A DNA stretch of 64,000 bases from an uncultured Oscillospiraceae bacterium (GTDB taxonomy: Bacteria; Bacillota; Clostridia; Oscillospirales; Oscillospiraceae), in assembly GCA_934655875.1 (NCBI GenBank), contig CAKUHB010000005.1:1-64000 (forward strand), written 5' to 3'. Below are positions 16,338-25,553 of the stretch, piece by piece. A program made the translations under genes and the position numbers. Position 1 is the first letter of the stretch. Every line of letters begins with the position of its first letter. A model generated the notes under the pieces. It saw only the letters and a list, made by a program, of their open reading frames with translations, searched no databases and was not told where the DNA came from.

Positions 16338-17927
16338 ATGCTGGACTATTTGATTCGAAACGGAATGCTGGTCGATGGGACGGGACGTCCGGCTTATCGT
16401 GCGGACGTCGGCATTGCGGACGGCCGCATTGCGGCGATCGGCGATCTGCAAACAGCGCCCGCCGGGACGGTGATCGACGCGGCAGGGAAGTATGTGACGC
16501 CGGGCTTCATCGATATCCACCGTCACGCGGACGCGGCCGTTTTCCGGCCGGACTTCGGCGAGCTGGAGCTGAAGCAGGGACTGACCACGATCGTGAACGG
16601 CAACTGCGGACTGTCCGTGACGCCGTGCTATGGTGCATATCAAAAGGAAATTCAGGCCTATCTGACGCCCATCACGGGCGCGCTGCCAGAGGATAAGGAT
16701 TTTTCCTCGCTTGCAGCCTATCTGAAAGCAGCGGAAGCGGAGCCGAGATGGATCAACACGGCGATGCTGACCGGAAGCGGAACGATCCGCGCCTGCGCCG
16801 CGGGGTTCGGCGTGCCGAAGCTCGACCGTGCGCAGCTGGAAATGGTGCATAAGCTCCTTGAACAGGAGCTTGCAGCCGGTGCAACGGGCGTCTCGCTCGG
16901 TCTCGGCTATGCGCCCGATTGCTTTTACTCGACGGAGGAGCTGATCGAAGCCCTGCGGCCGCTGACGAACTCCGGGATCCCCATTACAGTCCACATGCGG
17001 CAGGAGGGCAGCGGCGTTGTAGATGCGCTCCGTGAGATGATCACGGTCGCAAAGGCGCTGCATACGCCGGTCGAGATCAGCCACCTCAAGTCCATCGGCA
17101 GAGAAAATTGGCGCAGATGCACGCCGGAAATGCTGCGCCTGATGGAGCAGGCACGGCAGGAGGGCGTCAGCATCGCCTGTGACGTCTATCCGTATACCGC
17201 AGGCTCTACCCAACTTGTCCATGTTCTGCCGCCGGAGTGCCAGCAGGGCGGCCTGGAAGCACTGACAGAGAATCTCGCTGACGCATCCTTCCGGGACATG
17301 CTGAAGTCACGGATGCTGACGGGCAGTGACTTTGAAAATATCTCCCTGCTGGTCGGCTTTGAGAATATCGTCGTATCCAGCGTGCCGCAGGATGGCCTGC
17401 GGCAGTACGAGGGCAGAAGCATTGCATCGATCGCAGACGAGCAGGGGAAAGACCCGTTCACGAGTCTCTTTGACCTGTTACAGGCTGCGCACTGCGACGT
17501 GACGATGATCGACTTCATCACGGATGAAGCAGATATCGACGCGATCCTGCGGGATGAGCACAGCTGCGTGATCTCCGACAGCACCTATCCTACGACCGGC
17601 ATGCTGCACCCGCGCGTCTATGGCACGTTCACGACGCTGCTGGAGCATTTTGTGCGGGAAAAACAGGTCTTATCGGTGGAAACCGCCGTGCAGAAATGCA
17701 CGGGCCGGCCCGCGGCAGTCATGGGCCTGCGGCACAAGGGGCTGCTTGCGCCCGGCATGGACGCGGACGTCAATCTGTTCGATCTCAAGCAGATCCACAC
17801 GCATGCAACGTATCAGCAGCCGAAGCAGTTCTCCAGCGGCATGGAAGCGGTATTTGTAAACGGGAAACCGGCGATCCTGCACGGGGAGCTGACCGGGAGC
17901 AGAAACGGAACGGTGATCAGACGCTGA
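16338..17927 (+). CDS. N-acyl-D-amino-acid deacylase-like amidohydrolase
   Basis: A 529-residue metal-dependent amidohydrolase. The N-terminal small beta domain is followed by the metal motif VTPGFIDIHRHADA (about residues 53-66) and VNGNCGLSVTP, both typical of D-aminoacylase/N-acyl-D-glutamate deacylase proteins. Later features include the HMRQEG and EISHLKSIG strands (about 219-255) and the C-terminal GLRHKGLLAPGMDADVNLFD. AAAGGGAAG lies upstream of the start. It follows glgP after a terminator and does not fit sugar metabolism; it may act on D-amino-acid or modified peptides from cell-wall material. Substrate unknown. Confidence 0.82.
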   Translation: MLDYLIRNGMLVDGTGRPAYRADVGIADGRIAAIGDLQTAPAGTVIDAAGKYVTPGFIDIHRHADAAVFRPDFGELELKQGLTTIVNGNCGLSVTPCYGAYQKEIQAYLTPITGALPEDKDFSSLAAYLKAAEAEPRWINTAMLTGSGTIRACAAGFGVPKLDRAQLEMVHKLLEQELAAGATGVSLGLGYAPDCFYSTEELIEALRPLTNSGIPITVHMRQEGSGVVDALREMITVAKALHTPVEISHLKSIGRENWRRCTPEMLRLMEQARQEGVSIACDVYPYTAGSTQLVHVLPPECQQGGLEALTENLADASFRDMLKSRMLTGSDFENISLLVGFENIVVSSVPQDGLRQYEGRSIASIADEQGKDPFTSLFDLLQAAHCDVTMIDFITDEADIDAILRDEHSCVISDSTYPTTGMLHPRVYGTFTTLLEHFVREKQVLSVETAVQKCTGRPAAVMGLRHKGLLAPGMDADVNLFDLKQIHTHATYQQPKQFSSGMEAVFVNGKPAILHGELTGSRNGTVIRR

Positions 17928-17963
17928 GAACGCTGTGCGTAGCCGTCAGAATAACCGTCCTTG

Positions 17964-17982
17964 CGCCGGAATAATTCCGGCG
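17964..17982 (+). terminator. hairpin after the amidohydrolase gene
   Basis: CGCCGGAAT/ATTCCGGCG about one single base centre, 37 bases past the stop. The rest of the 298-base gap (to 18225) holds AT-rich DNA, the GAPDH promoter and a small ACCGG/CCGGT stem in the GAPDH leader; I see no gene. Confidence 0.45.
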
Positions 17983-18124
17983 TGATTGTGAAAAATAACG
18001 AGAGTGTGTAAGAGACTGGAAAGGAGCAAAAAATTTTCAGGCAGGCTGATAAATTATTAGGTGAATAATGCGAAAATGTAGATAATTTCTGGCTGAAACT
18101 GTTGTTTTTTGGGTAAAATTATAC

Positions 18125-18153
18125 TGGACATTGAAACAATAATACAGTATAAT
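18125..18153 (+). promoter_or_regulatory. promoter of the GAPDH gene
   Basis: TGGACA (18125-18130), 17-base spacer, TATAAT (18148-18153), in strongly AT-rich DNA. AAGGAGG precedes the start codon at 18226. Confidence 0.65.
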
Positions 18154-18225
18154 TTAACAGAATGTTGTGGAATACACAGTACATTGACCGGTCATCGCCG
18201 GTAGGTAATAAGGAGGAAATTCATT

Positions 18226-19257
18226 ATGTCTGTTAAAGTTGCGATCAATGGTTTTGGCCGTATCGGCCGTCTGGCTTTCCGTCAGATGTTCGGCGCTGAG
18301 GGCTACGATGTCGTCGCCATCAACGACCTGACTTCCGCCAAGATGCTCGCGCATCTTCTGAAGTACGACTCCACGCAGGGCAACTATGTTGCACAGGGCC
18401 ACACCGTCGATTTCCACGAGGGTGAAGGCGAAGACAACTACATCGTTGTCGACGGCAAGAAGATCGTCATTTACAAGATGCCGAACGCAGCTGATCTGCC
18501 CTGGGGCAAGCTCGGCGTTGACGTCGTCCTCGAGTGCACCGGCTTCTACACCAGCAAGGCCAAGGCACAGGCTCACATTGACGCAGGCGCCCGCAAGGTC
18601 GTTATCTCCGCTCCGGCTGGCAACGATCTGCCCACCATCGTTTATAACGTCAACCACAAGACCCTGACCAAGGAAGACAAGATCATCTCCGCCGCTTCCT
18701 GCACCACCAACTGCCTGGCTCCGATGGCCAAGGCTCTGAATGACCTGGCTCCGATCGAGTCCGGCATTATGTGCACCATCCACGCCTACACCGGCGACCA
18801 GATGCCGCTCGATGGCCCGCAGCGCAAGGGTGACCTCCGCCGCTCCCGTGCAGCAGCTGTCAACATCGTTCCGAACTCCACCGGCGCTGCCAAGGCAATC
18901 GGCCTTGTCATCCCCGAGCTGAACGGCAAGCTCATCGGCGCTGCACAGCGTGTTCCGACCCCGACCGGCTCCACCACCATCCTGAACGCAGTCGTCAAGG
19001 GTGCTGTCACCGTTGATCAGGTCAACGCACAGATGAAGGCTGAAGCTACCGAGTCCTTCGGCTACAACACCGACGAGATCGTCTCCTCCGATATCATCGG
19101 TATGCGCTTCGGTTCCCTGTTCGATGCTACGCAGACCATGGTTCTGCCGCTGCCGAACGGCGACACGCAGGTGCAGGTCGTTTCCTGGTACGACAACGAG
19201 AACTCCTACACCAGCCAGATGGTCCGCACCATCAAGTACTTCTCCGAGCTGGGCTAA
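18226..19257 (+). CDS. gap: type I glyceraldehyde-3-phosphate dehydrogenase
   Basis: A 343-residue glycolytic enzyme oxidising glyceraldehyde-3-phosphate with NAD and phosphate. The Rossmann motif INGFGRIGR is at 7-15. The catalytic Cys159 lies in SAASCTTNC, and the His partner in CTIHAYTGDQ (about 182). The aspartate in AINDLT (residue 34) favours NAD. Codon use is highly biased, fitting a very highly expressed gene. It is a single-gene unit with its own promoter and a strong terminator; no pgk or cggR neighbour. Confidence 0.97.
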   Translation: MSVKVAINGFGRIGRLAFRQMFGAEGYDVVAINDLTSAKMLAHLLKYDSTQGNYVAQGHTVDFHEGEGEDNYIVVDGKKIVIYKMPNAADLPWGKLGVDVVLECTGFYTSKAKAQAHIDAGARKVVISAPAGNDLPTIVYNVNHKTLTKEDKIISAASCTTNCLAPMAKALNDLAPIESGIMCTIHAYTGDQMPLDGPQRKGDLRRSRAAAVNIVPNSTGAAKAIGLVIPELNGKLIGAAQRVPTPTGSTTILNAVVKGAVTVDQVNAQMKAEATESFGYNTDEIVSSDIIGMRFGSLFDATQTMVLPLPNGDTQVQVVSWYDNENSYTSQMVRTIKYFSELG

Positions 19258-19277
19258 TTCCACAATGCAAACCAGAA

Positions 19278-19307
19278 CAGGCGCTGCAACAGCAGCGCCT
19301 GTTTTTT
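19278..19307 (+). terminator. terminator after GAPDH gene
   Basis: CAGGCGCTGC/GCAGCGCCTG with AACA loop, followed by six T. Confidence 0.92.
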
Positions 19308-19321
19308 CTATCTCTATGAAG

Positions 19322-19350
19322 TTGACAACAGTAGACTAATCTGATACTAT
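19322..19350 (+). promoter_or_regulatory. promoter of the first propeller/binding lipoprotein gene
   Basis: TTGACA (19322-19327), 17-base spacer, TACTAT (19345-19350). Confidence 0.7.
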
Positions 19351-19352
19351 AG

Positions 19353-19368
19353 GTTTACAAAAGTAAAC
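19353..19368. promoter_or_regulatory. inverted repeat GTTTAC-AAAA-GTAAAC: candidate operator
   Basis: A perfect 6+6 inverted repeat immediately after the -10 box, the right place for a dimeric repressor. No regulator gene is adjacent. Confidence 0.5.
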
Positions 19369-19385
19369 TTATGTGGGGGTAGAGT

Positions 19386-21488
19386 ATGAGATTGAGAAAC
19401 TGGCAGATCGTCTGCTTCGCAGCGCTGTGCCTGCTCGCTATGCTTTCTGGCTGCGGGAAGGAAGCTGCAATGGAGCAGGTTTCTGCGGAGACATCAGAAG
19501 CAGACGGGGAACAAGCGATTGCGGGTGTGTCTGTCCGGATCCCCTCGACGCAGTACCGGCTGACGCGCACGGAGCTGGAAGGGATAGACTTTGGCGAGCT
19601 GCTTCTGCCGCATGCTGGAGGGGCAGTGCTGATCGGCGACACGTTCACACAGGAGGAAGCAGAGACAGTCAGAAGCAGCAGTGCCGCAGTCTGGTATTCG
19701 CAGGATGGAACAGCTGCGGTACAAGCATTGCCTGTCTCGGCGGATGGGCTCCTTGTCCGGGCTGCATTGGAGGAAGACAGGCTTCTGTATCTTGAGCAGG
19801 CTGGAGAGACGCAGTGGATCCTGCACAACGGAGACACAGAAGCATCCCTCAACGATGCACTGACTGGCTGCTCGTATATCAGCGCAATGGCCGTCCGGGG
19901 CGGTACAGTCTATCTTGCTGCGGATACTGCGTGGATGATCGCCTGTAAACCGGACGGCGAGCTTCTCTGGAAGCAGGCAGCGCCGGAGATCAGCAGCTTT
20001 TTTTCCGCGCAGGACGGGCGGCTGCTGGCGTGGGCCAGACAGGAGCAGGCAATTTATGCGGTAAAGGAGGATACGATTTTGGCCGTCTGTGCGCTGCCTG
20101 CGCTGTTCTGCACCGGCACGGAACAGCTCTATCCGGGAAAAAATACGCCCTATGACTGCATTGTCTGCGCGGGTGACGCCGTATTCGGCTGGTCGATCGC
20201 GGACGCGTCTGTCACGCAGCTGTTTACCTGCGACGAGGTTGGGCTATACGCCATGGATATGGAAGCGTTCTGCGGCATGGGAAACGGGCAGTATCTCGGC
20301 CTTGAATATGATCCATCCGCCGCAGACGAAGGCGGGCAGCGCCTGTTTTGTCTGACACCGGCGGAAGACGATCTCTCTGAGAAGCGGATCGTCCGTGTCG
20401 CGGGCAGCAGGAGCAGCATCCTGTCCATGGCGATCCGGGATTTTGCGTCGATGTATCCGGAATACCAGATCGAATACGTCGATTATGACGCGCTGTACGG
20501 AGAGCAGGCGAAGCAGCGGCTTTTGATGGACATGCTGTACGGTGAGTGCCCGGATCTGCTGTTTGTGAACGGACTTCCGTTTGAGCAGTATGCCCGTCAG
20601 GGTCTGCTGGAAGACCTGTATGCGTATCTGGACGCGGACGGGACGCTTTCACGCGCGGATCTCACGCAGAATCTCCTTTGCGCGCTCGAAACAGACGGCG
20701 CACTGTACCGCCTGCCGCAGACATACATGCTGGATACGACCGTCGGACTGCGTGAGAGCGTCGGAGGAAACGAGGGCTGGTCCATGACGGAGTTTCTGGA
20801 TACCGTACAGGCACATCCGGTGCTTGCTTCGATCTTTGCGCGGGAAGACGGACAGGGCATGCTCGAGCTGCTGCTCCTGCATGCACCGGGAGCCTTTGTG
20901 GACTATGAAGCGGCGGAAACACGGTTTGATTCGCCGGACTTCCTGCGCCTGCTGGCGCTCGCGGAAGCACAGAAGCAGCCGGATGCAGGATCGGGCTGGG
21001 AAGCGCTGCAAAATGGCGATACGCTTCTGGAGGAGCTGATGATCATGCGTGCGGAGGAGTTTGAGGAGCAGTATACATCGGCGTTGCAGGACTGCGCATT
21101 TCCGGGCTTTCCCGGCGCAGGACAGGCAAGCTTTTATCTGACGCTTCCGATGGCAATTCCGGTCAACGCGCGGGAAAAGGCGGGGGCCTGGGCCTTTCTG
21201 AAGCTTCTGATCACTGAGGATCTCTATGCCGCGCGCAGCCGCGGCGGCTGGCTGCCGTTACAGGCAGATTTTGAGGAAAAGACGGCCGCCATGACAGACA
21301 GTGCCGCACAGACGCTTCTGCGGGAGCTGCAGCAGACGGCGCAGACGGTTTTCTATTACGATGAAGCCGTCCAGACGATCCTGCGGGAGGAGCTGCCGTA
21401 CTTTTTTGCCGGCGACCAGGCTGCTGACCAGATCGCAGACCGGATCCAGAGACGCGTGCAGCTATATTTGCAGGAGACATATCGATAA
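19386..21488 (+). CDS. large lipoprotein: N-terminal propeller-like region plus solute-binding domain
   Basis: A 700-residue exported lipoprotein (lipobox LSGC, Cys23). Residues about 50-330 contain repeated short beta-strand patterns ending in Asp/Gly turns, resembling a beta-propeller or six-blade sensor; this is a judgement by eye. From about residue 335 it looks like a family 1 solute-binding protein, with CPDLLFVNGLPFEQYARQG then LLEDLYAYLDADG, and a C-terminal YFFAGDQAADQIADRIQ helix. It is clearly paralogous to the lipoprotein at 23057 over the binding domain. It has its own promoter and operator-like repeat, and no permease or ATPase nearby. It could be a nutrient sensor or an orphan binding protein. 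Confidence 0.7.
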   Translation: MRLRNWQIVCFAALCLLAMLSGCGKEAAMEQVSAETSEADGEQAIAGVSVRIPSTQYRLTRTELEGIDFGELLLPHAGGAVLIGDTFTQEEAETVRSSSAAVWYSQDGTAAVQALPVSADGLLVRAALEEDRLLYLEQAGETQWILHNGDTEASLNDALTGCSYISAMAVRGGTVYLAADTAWMIACKPDGELLWKQAAPEISSFFSAQDGRLLAWARQEQAIYAVKEDTILAVCALPALFCTGTEQLYPGKNTPYDCIVCAGDAVFGWSIADASVTQLFTCDEVGLYAMDMEAFCGMGNGQYLGLEYDPSAADEGGQRLFCLTPAEDDLSEKRIVRVAGSRSSILSMAIRDFASMYPEYQIEYVDYDALYGEQAKQRLLMDMLYGECPDLLFVNGLPFEQYARQGLLEDLYAYLDADGTLSRADLTQNLLCALETDGALYRLPQTYMLDTTVGLRESVGGNEGWSMTEFLDTVQAHPVLASIFAREDGQGMLELLLLHAPGAFVDYEAAETRFDSPDFLRLLALAEAQKQPDAGSGWEALQNGDTLLEELMIMRAEEFEEQYTSALQDCAFPGFPGAGQASFYLTLPMAIPVNAREKAGAWAFLKLLITEDLYAARSRGGWLPLQADFEEKTAAMTDSAAQTLLRELQQTAQTVFYYDEAVQTILREELPYFFAGDQAADQIADRIQRRVQLYLQETYR

Positions 21489-21492
21489 ACCC

Positions 21493-21524
21493 AAAAGCGC
21501 CCGCGCTGCTGCGCGGGCGCTTTT
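21493..21524. terminator. bidirectional terminator
   Basis: AAAAGCGCCCGCGC/GCGCGGGCGCTTTT with TGCT loop, between converging lipoprotein and MATE genes. Confidence 0.9.
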
Positions 21525-21525
21525 G

Positions 21526-22881
21526 CTATTGATTCAGGCGGTGGTGGAAGAACCAGATCTGGAAGGGGATCGAGACGAGGAATGTCAGAAGATCTGCGCC
21601 GGGCTGGCTCATTTCTACGCCGGTGATGCCCAAAAGACTCGGAAGCAGCAGAATCAGCGGGACATACAGCAGGCCGTTGCGGCAGCTGGCAAGTAGGGTC
21701 GCTGCCTGATGGAAGCCGAGACACTGATATAATTGGTTGACATAAGTTGAATACGCCATCAGCGGCATGACGGCGCAGGCATAAAGCAGCGCCTGCCGGC
21801 CGATGCGGGTGACCTCCGGGTCATCACGGAAAAAGTGCATGATCGTATCCGGAAACAGCGCGATGAGGGCGGCGCTGACGATGCAGACGATCGTACCGAG
21901 CAGCGTGGAGAACCAGAAGGCCTGCCGCGTCCGCTTCCGATCGCCTGCACCGAAATTATACCCGGCGACCGGCTGAAAGCCCTGCCCGATGCCGATGATC
22001 ACAGAACGGATGAGCAGATAGACCTTATTGGAGATCGTGACAGCGGCGACGGCGGCGTCAGAGTAGACTGCGGCGGCATTATTGAGAAGCGCCGAGGACA
22101 AGCTTGCGAAGCCCTGCCGGCAGATGGTCGGGAAGCCGACAAGGAAGATCTGTCCGTAATCGCGGGGCGAGCGGCTGATGTCTTTTATTCGGATGCGGAC
22201 GATGCTCCGGCCGTGCAGGAAGAACCAGGCGAGAATGAGAAAGCTGACCAGCTGACTGAGCGCAGTGGCAAGCGCGGCGCCTGCAATGCCCATCTGGAAA
22301 CCGAAGATGAAAAGCGGATCAAGCGCGACATTCAGAAGACCGCCTGCGCACAGCCCCCACATGGAGAGCGTCGCTTCGCCTTCGGCGCGCAGGAGATTGC
22401 TCAGCACGAAGGAGGTGCACATAATCGGAGCGGCAAGCAGGATAATGCGGGCGTAGCCCGCGGAGTAGGGCAGGATCGTCTCTGTCGAGCCGAGCAGCCG
22501 CATAAGCGGCTCCAGCGCGGAAAGATCCGCAATGCACAGAAGAAGGCCAATGACGGCAGCGGCAAAGAACGTGCTGCTGGCAATGCAGTCCGCACGCTTA
22601 TTGTCACGGGTGCCAAGGCAGCGGCTGACGATGGAGCCGCAGCCCATGCCGATGCCAAAGCCGAAAGCCTGAATGATCGACATGAGGGAGAACACAACGC
22701 CGACAGCTGCCGAGGCGCTGGTCGAAAGCTTGGAAACAAAATAGGTGTCGGCAGTATTGTAAAACACGGAGATCAGCTGGCTCGCGACCGTCGGAAGCGC
22801 GAGGGACGTGATCAATCTTGGGATCGGAGTATGCAGCATCCGGTCACGCTGCTGTTCGCTGGAAATGATGTGCGCGGGCAT
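21526..22881 (-). CDS. MATE family efflux transporter
   Basis: A 451-residue, 12-segment multidrug and toxin extrusion-type transporter. The N-terminus has the usual IPRLITSLALPTVASQLISV with ADTYFVSKLST in the first repeat, and the second half repeats this layout (FPTICRQGFASLSSALLNNAA). AAAGGAGG lies six bases before the ATG. Promoter at 22909-22937. It presumably uses a Na+ or H+ gradient to export cationic or amphipathic compounds; the substrate is unknown. It lies between the two related lipoproteins but on the opposite strand. Confidence 0.92.
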   Translation of the reverse strand: MPAHIISSEQQRDRMLHTPIPRLITSLALPTVASQLISVFYNTADTYFVSKLSTSASAAVGVVFSLMSIIQAFGFGIGMGCGSIVSRCLGTRDNKRADCIASSTFFAAAVIGLLLCIADLSALEPLMRLLGSTETILPYSAGYARIILLAAPIMCTSFVLSNLLRAEGEATLSMWGLCAGGLLNVALDPLFIFGFQMGIAGAALATALSQLVSFLILAWFFLHGRSIVRIRIKDISRSPRDYGQIFLVGFPTICRQGFASLSSALLNNAAAVYSDAAVAAVTISNKVYLLIRSVIIGIGQGFQPVAGYNFGAGDRKRTRQAFWFSTLLGTIVCIVSAALIALFPDTIMHFFRDDPEVTRIGRQALLYACAVMPLMAYSTYVNQLYQCLGFHQAATLLASCRNGLLYVPLILLLPSLLGITGVEMSQPGADLLTFLVSIPFQIWFFHHRLNQ

Positions 22882-22908
22882 GCTCGCCCTCCTTTGCTGT
22901 TTTTTATC

Positions 22909-22937
22909 AGTATAGCACGGATACCGGCGAATGCCAA
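22909..22937 (-). promoter_or_regulatory. promoter of the MATE gene
   Basis: Minus strand TTGGCA (22932-22937), 17-base spacer, TATACT (22909-22914). Confidence 0.7.
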
Positions 22938-23056
22938 GTATGGGGCCGGATTGCTTAAGTTTTTCTTAAAAAAGTCCCAAAGGGGTTTCTTTTTTGCAGA
23001 ATATCTGTTACCATGTGGCAGCACAGTGAAATACTTATGGAAAGGAGAATCTGTTC

Positions 23057-25504
23057 ATGATGAGAAAACGGATTCTTTCCGCTCTGCTTGTGCTGGTTCT
23101 GCTGCTTGGCGTATTGGCGGGCTGCAGCAAGAAGGATACACAGACAACGGATGATGCAAATAAGAACGATCAGAGCAGCGAGACGGCGGAAGCCTCGTCT
23201 CAGTACGCCTATCAGGCGCAGTTCCTTGACCTGCCGGAGGATATCCAGTGGATCGGCTCGAGTTGCGTGGCCGGCGATCTGCTCTATTTCTCTGCAAGCG
23301 TGCCGGACGGCGGCAAGGAGACCTACACCGATGAGAACGGGCAGGAGATTTCCTACGATACCTATTCGGAGGCCATTTTCCGCATGGACCTGAACTCCGG
23401 CGAATGCACAAAGCTGGAAAACTATGTGGCAGAACCGGTTACAGAGGATCCGACGGCTGCGGACGGCGTCACCATGGGGCAGGACGGCAGCATGGTCGTC
23501 TATAACAGCAGCACGAATATCTCGACCATGGCGGCCGGCGCGGACGACACCATCTGGCTGTTCCGCCAGACGAACCGCTATTCCAGCGACGGCAGCTCGG
23601 ATGAAACAATCCCGGAGCTGATCCAGCTCGACGCGCATGGGACGCTGCTGCGGACCATCACACCGGCCACAAATGATTCATCCGACGATTCCGATGGCTG
23701 GAATTACTCATACATCAGCGGTATCTTCTCCGATGACAAGGGCTATGTCTATACCTATGACTATCAGACCGTCAATGTCTACGGCCCGGACGGCACCTTC
23801 GTTTTCAGCAAGACCGGCGACGAGCTGAGCGGCCAGCTCTGCCAGCTCTCGGCAAGTGAGGTCGGTATGACCGACACTTCGGCGGACGGCAAGTATGTAT
23901 TCAAGCAGCTTGACCCCGAGACAAAGGACTGGGGCAAGGAAACGCCGGTCTCGTCCGACGCCTGGAACCTCTTCCCCGGTAATGATGTGTACGCCTATTT
24001 CTACACGAGAAACGGCAGCATCTACGGCGAGCGCAAGGACACCGGCAAGACGGAGAAGGTCGTCGACTGGATGAGCTGCGACGTGGACAGCAACTCCATC
24101 AATAACGACAACTTCGGCTTCCTCACGGATGGCCGCATTGCCGCTGTCACGTCGGATTACAACCGTCAGGACGGCTCCAGCCAGCAGCAGGTCGTCGTTC
24201 TGACGCGGGTGGATGCATCCAGCGTCAAGCAGAAGACTGAGCTGACGCTGGCCTGCTACGGTCTGGACTATAACCTGCGCAGCCAGATCGTCAAGTTCAA
24301 CAAGAATAATAACGATTACCGCATTGTGGTAAAGGACTATTCGGAGCTTGCCACGGATGACGATTACACGGCAGGTCTGACGAAGCTCAATACCGAGATC
24401 ATTTCCGGCAATGTGCCGGATCTGATCATGACAAACCAGCTGCCGATCGCGCAGTACGCGGCCAAGGGGCTGCTGGAGGATCTGTGGAGCTATATTGACG
24501 CGGATCCGGAGTATTCGCGCGACGCGCTCATGCTCCAGCCGCTCAACGCGGCGCAGACGGACGGCCATCTGTATCAGATGCCGATTGACTTCGGCGTCGT
24601 GACTGCGATCGGTCTGAACAAGATCGTCGGCGGCTACACGAGTTGGACGCTGGCGGACGTCAATGATGCCCTTTCCAAGCTGCCCGAGGGCGCTACCGTG
24701 TTTAACAAGTATTATACGCAGGCCGAAATGCTGCAGTACTGCGTGGCGATGAACGCGTCCAACTTCATGAACTGGCAGGACGGCACCTGTAATTTTGACT
24801 CGGACGAGTTCCGCGCACTGCTCGAGTTCGTCAAGCCGCTGCCGGCGGATTATGACTGGCAGTCGGATGATGAGGACTATGAGAGCGACTATTCCCGTGT
24901 CCGCAACGGCAAGCAGCTGCTGTATCCGACCTCAATCTCTGATTTTGACAATCTCTATTATACCTTTGCCGCCCTGGATAACGACGCTGCATTCATCGGC
25001 TTCCCGCGTGAGGACGGCAGCAGCGGCAACTGCTTTACGTCGCAGGTCTCGCTGGCGATCACGACGACCTGCAAGGACAAGAGTGCGGCCTGGTCGTTTA
25101 TCCGCTCTGCGCTCTCGGACGACTATCAGACGAATATGTGGGCGTTCCCGATCGTGAAGTCCGTCTTTGAAGAGAAGGCTGCCAAGGCGATGGAGCAGGA
25201 ATACGAGACCGACGCCGACGGCAATCAGGTGCTGGACGAAAACGGAAATCCCATTCCCATCTCGACCGGCGGCATGAGCTACGGCGACGAGCCGATGATC
25301 GAGCTGTACGCCGTCACGCAGGAGCAGTATGATGCTGTCATGGATGTCATCAACTCGACGACCAGCTATCTGGACTACGATTCGAACGTACTGGATACGA
25401 TCTCGCAGGAAGCTGCGGCCTACTTCTCCGGCGATAAGACGGTGGAAGAGGTCTCTCAGCTCATCCAGAACCGTGTCAGCCTGTATATGCAGGAACAGAA
25501 ATAA
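23057..25504 (+). CDS. large lipoprotein, second paralog: propeller-like region plus solute-binding domain
   Basis: An 815-residue exported lipoprotein (lipobox LAGC, Cys23). The N-terminal half (about 50-385) is rich in short strands with Gly/Asp turns and motifs such as DDTIWLFRQTNRY and GYVYTYDYQTVNVYGPDGTF, suggesting a beta-propeller. From about residue 390 (TLACYGLDYNLRSQIVKFN) the protein is a family 1 solute-binding domain with VPDLIMTNQLPIAQYAAKG, parallel to the 700-residue paralog. It ends in the matching AAYFSGDKTVEEVSQLIQNR helix. AAAGGAG precedes the start. It forms a single-gene unit with a strong terminator; no transport partner is adjacent. Confidence 0.72.
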   Translation: MMRKRILSALLVLVLLLGVLAGCSKKDTQTTDDANKNDQSSETAEASSQYAYQAQFLDLPEDIQWIGSSCVAGDLLYFSASVPDGGKETYTDENGQEISYDTYSEAIFRMDLNSGECTKLENYVAEPVTEDPTAADGVTMGQDGSMVVYNSSTNISTMAAGADDTIWLFRQTNRYSSDGSSDETIPELIQLDAHGTLLRTITPATNDSSDDSDGWNYSYISGIFSDDKGYVYTYDYQTVNVYGPDGTFVFSKTGDELSGQLCQLSASEVGMTDTSADGKYVFKQLDPETKDWGKETPVSSDAWNLFPGNDVYAYFYTRNGSIYGERKDTGKTEKVVDWMSCDVDSNSINNDNFGFLTDGRIAAVTSDYNRQDGSSQQQVVVLTRVDASSVKQKTELTLACYGLDYNLRSQIVKFNKNNNDYRIVVKDYSELATDDDYTAGLTKLNTEIISGNVPDLIMTNQLPIAQYAAKGLLEDLWSYIDADPEYSRDALMLQPLNAAQTDGHLYQMPIDFGVVTAIGLNKIVGGYTSWTLADVNDALSKLPEGATVFNKYYTQAEMLQYCVAMNASNFMNWQDGTCNFDSDEFRALLEFVKPLPADYDWQSDDEDYESDYSRVRNGKQLLYPTSISDFDNLYYTFAALDNDAAFIGFPREDGSSGNCFTSQVSLAITTTCKDKSAAWSFIRSALSDDYQTNMWAFPIVKSVFEEKAAKAMEQEYETDADGNQVLDENGNPIPISTGGMSYGDEPMIELYAVTQEQYDAVMDVINSTTSYLDYDSNVLDTISQEAAAYFSGDKTVEEVSQLIQNRVSLYMQEQK

Positions 25505-25507
25505 ACA

Positions 25508-25545
25508 AATTGCCGGACTGCGATCAAATGCAGTCCGGCAATTTT
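25508..25545. terminator. terminator between lipoprotein and nucleoside hydrolase
   Basis: AATTGCCGGACTGC/GCAGTCCGGCAATT with an 8-base loop, then TT on the plus strand and A-rich DNA that gives T-rich RNA on the minus strand. Confidence 0.88.
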
Positions 25546-25553
25546 ATCTTGTG

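Noticed and set aside
13950..17222. A 1090-codon open frame on the minus strand across glgP and the amidohydrolase gene
   Set aside because: It is the antisense shadow of two convincing enzymes in GC-rich DNA, is Arg/His/Gln-rich, and has no family motif or ribosome site.
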